DNA of 64,000 nt from Seohaeicola saemankumensis (GTDB taxonomy: Bacteria > Pseudomonadota > Alphaproteobacteria > Rhodobacterales > Rhodobacteraceae): assembly GCF_021021435.1 (NCBI RefSeq), contig NZ_JAINWI010000015.1, forward strand, positions 124,001 through 188,000, in the 5' to 3' direction. The position numbers and the translations under genes were made by a program. The notes under the pieces were generated by a model that was given only the letters and a program-made list of their open reading frames with translations, ran no database searches and was not told the DNA's origin. The first letter of the stretch is position 1. Every line of letters starts with the position of its first letter. Positions 62,647 through 64,000 of the stretch are shown piece after piece.

Positions 62647-63267
62647 ATGGGCGATTTGACAGCGATTGATCCCCGACGCACGGCTCTTCTGACCATCGAC
62701 TTGCAAAACGATTTCCTGCATCCCGATGGTGCCTATGGCAGGGCGGGACAGGGCGCGGACGCGATCAAGGCCCTGCCCGACCGCGTCGCCCCATTGCGCG
62801 ATGCGCTGCGCGCCAGCGGTGGCACCTATGTGTCGGCCCAGTTCACGCTGGTTCCCGGACCGGAAGGTGAGCCGCTGATCGCGCCGCATCTCAAGCAGAT
62901 GCGCCCCTTCCTGACAAAGGGTGACTTCGCACCAGGGGGCTTTGGTCACGACCTTGTCGATACGCTGGCACCCGCTGATTATACCATTGAAAAGGTGGCC
63001 TATTCCGCATTCTACCAGACACGACTGGAATACATCCTGCGCGCCCTGAATATTGATACGCTGATCGTCGGCGGGATCGTCACCAATGGCGGGGTCGCCA
63101 GCACGTTGCGCGACGCGCATCTGCGCAATATCGAGACTATCATGCTCTCGGATGGTTGCGCCGCCTTCAAGCAGGAGGTGCATGACGCCACGCTGGTCTC
63201 GCTCGGCACTGTCACCCATGTGATGACCTGCGCCGAGACGATCGCCCTGCTGGAGTCTACACGATGA
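62647..63267 (+). CDS. Isochorismatase-fold hydrolase lacking the catalytic cysteine
   Basis: 206 residues of the cysteine-hydrolase/isochorismatase family. The catalytic Asp (TIDLQNDFLHPDG) and Lys (TIEKVAYSAF) are present, but the nucleophile position of the usual TNxCV motif is TNGGV, so Cys is Gly. Isochorismatases proper also have Gly here, whereas amidases such as N-carbamoylsarcosine hydrolase need Cys. A non-amidase reaction or altered mechanism is therefore likely. It follows hyuA by 3 bases and overlaps the lyase gene by 4. Confidence 0.8.
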   Translation: MGDLTAIDPRRTALLTIDLQNDFLHPDGAYGRAGQGADAIKALPDRVAPLRDALRASGGTYVSAQFTLVPGPEGEPLIAPHLKQMRPFLTKGDFAPGGFGHDLVDTLAPADYTIEKVAYSAFYQTRLEYILRALNIDTLIVGGIVTNGGVASTLRDAHLRNIETIMLSDGCAAFKQEVHDATLVSLGTVTHVMTCAETIALLESTR

Positions 63268-64000
63268 GCTTGCCCGCCCGCCTGACCGCCCCCGAGATCC
63301 TGATCGCCCCCGGCGTCTATGACGGTTTGACCGCGACACTGGCAGAACAAGCAGGCTTCGAGGCGCTGTATCTGTCCGGTGCCGCGGTTGCCTATACGCG
63401 ACTGGGACGACCCGATATCGGACTGACTTCGGTGTCGGAAATGGCCGATACGATGGCGCTGGTCCGCGACCGTACCGCCCTGCCCGTCATCATCGACGCC
63501 GATACCGGTTTTGGCAACGCGTTGAACGCGCAGCGCACCATGCGGGTCTATGAACGGGCAGGGGCTTCGGCTTTGCAGATCGAGGATCAGACCTATCCCA
63601 AACGCTGTGGGCATCTGGCGGATAAATCCCTGATATCCAAGCAGGAAATGGCAGGAAAAATCGCCGCGATGGCCGATGCCCGCGCCAGTGACGCCACACT
63701 GATCATCGCGCGCACCGATGCGATCGCAGTCGAGGGTTTCGTCGCCGCCATGGACCGCGCCGAGGCCTATGTCGCCGCCGGTGCCGATGTGCTGTTCATC
63801 GAAGCCCCGCGCACGGGCGACGAACTGGCCACGGTCGCGCAGACCTTCAAGGGCCGCGTGCCGCTGCTGGCGAATATGGTCGAGGGTGGACATACGCCTA
63901 TCACAGCGGCCAGCGACTTGCAGGCCCTTGGTTTTGATATCGTGATCTTTCCAGGTGGCATTGTCCGCGCCCTCGCCCGCAGCGCGCAGGATTACTATGC
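63264..64000 (+). CDS. Isocitrate lyase/PEP mutase family lyase (partial)
   Basis: Cut by the window end; 245 residues visible of an expected ~285. TIM-barrel family with APGVYDGLTATLAEQAGFEA, metal-binding IIDADTGFGN, and the catalytic loop EDQTYPKRCGHLADK. The KRCGH loop with Cys marks C-C bond lyases (isocitrate, 2-methylisocitrate or 2,3-dimethylmalate lyase) rather than PEP mutase or oxaloacetate decarboxylase. A malate-type product of the LeuCD-like hydratase would be a fitting substrate. Confidence 0.85.
   Translation, partial: MSLPARLTAPEILIAPGVYDGLTATLAEQAGFEALYLSGAAVAYTRLGRPDIGLTSVSEMADTMALVRDRTALPVIIDADTGFGNALNAQRTMRVYERAGASALQIEDQTYPKRCGHLADKSLISKQEMAGKIAAMADARASDATLIIARTDAIAVEGFVAAMDRAEAYVAAGADVLFIEAPRTGDELATVAQTFKGRVPLLANMVEGGHTPITAASDLQALGFDIVIFPGGIVRALARSAQDYY

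Noticed and set aside
62647-63267. N-carbamoylsarcosine amidohydrolase, completing a creatinine/N-methylhydantoin pathway with HyuA/B
   Set aside because: The catalytic Cys is Gly, and the LeuCD-like, tautomerase and lyase genes have no place in that pathway.
1-64000. CRISPR arrays, rRNA, tRNA, insertion sequences, prophage genes
   Set aside because: No regularly spaced repeats, no recognisable structural RNA, transposase or phage protein was seen; a dedicated tRNA scan was not possible here.

Overview
The window looks like chromosome from an alphaproteobacterium of the Rhodobacteraceae (Rhodobacter/Roseobacter group). The reasons are the GC-rich coding bias, the gene pairings (mreC-mreD-mrdA-rodA, glnD-murJ, dut next to a ThiF protein, rpoH next to chaN), an RpoH2-type heat-shock sigma factor, a VPEID-CTERM sorting signal and several TRAP transporters. 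I saw no rRNA, tRNA, CRISPR array, insertion sequence or prophage. Assignment is by protein recognition only; no search was run.

Layout. 1-3956: end of the rod-shape operon (mreC partial, mreD, mrdA/PBP2, rodA). 4005-6327: hydroxyacid dehydrogenase, SseB-like protein and uracil-DNA glycosylase family protein. 6572-11301: capsule/KDO genes (kpsT, kpsE, kdsA, phosphohexomutase), closed by a terminator shared with a convergent M3 peptidase. 11368-14911 (minus): M3 peptidase, membrane-anchored ThiF/MoeB protein, dut. 15208-24251: FG-GAP protein, coaBC, ChaN, rpoH, cobU, a histidine phosphatase, yifB, gshB, yraN, rsmI. 24335-37460: LpoA-like lipoprotein, glnD, murJ, a rhomboid-like protein without catalytic residues, trpS, an unknown membrane protein, L,D-transpeptidase, VOC protein, DUF2157/GDYXXLXY pair, class IV aminotransferase. 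37582-39565: universal stress protein, small membrane protein, fasciclin lipoprotein, VPEID-CTERM protein. 40146-43686: TAXI-type TRAP transporter with DUF1850. 43839-46931: S8 peptidase lipoprotein and a GNAT protein. 47007-48612 (minus): compact iron/heme operon (60-aa ORF, hemP, a Cys/His-rich unknown, bfd, bfr).

48740-64000 is catabolic. A gentisate operon (gentisate dioxygenase, FAH-family hydrolase, 3-hydroxybenzoate 6-hydroxylase) is divergent from a MarR regulator, with a clear operator inside a strong promoter. Then come a DctMQP TRAP transporter, a LeuC/LeuD-like hydratase pair with altered active-site surroundings, and a GntR/UTRA regulator. Divergent from it is a plus-strand operon: tautomerase-SnoaL fusion, HyuB, HyuA, an isochorismatase-fold protein lacking the catalytic Cys, and an isocitrate-lyase-family lyase cut by the window end. 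Uptake, ring opening, hydration and C-C cleavage could form one pathway for a cyclic imide or lactam; this is the best candidate for an undescribed system, and it is inference.

Other highlights: two matched ECF/RpoE-type promoters (TGATCC, 18 bases, TA-rich -10) before rpoH and the fasciclin gene, suggesting a singlet-oxygen-type regulon; a dispersed intergenic repeat in three copies; tandem hairpins between dctP and dctQ; and a possible small RNA near 34.4-34.6 kb.
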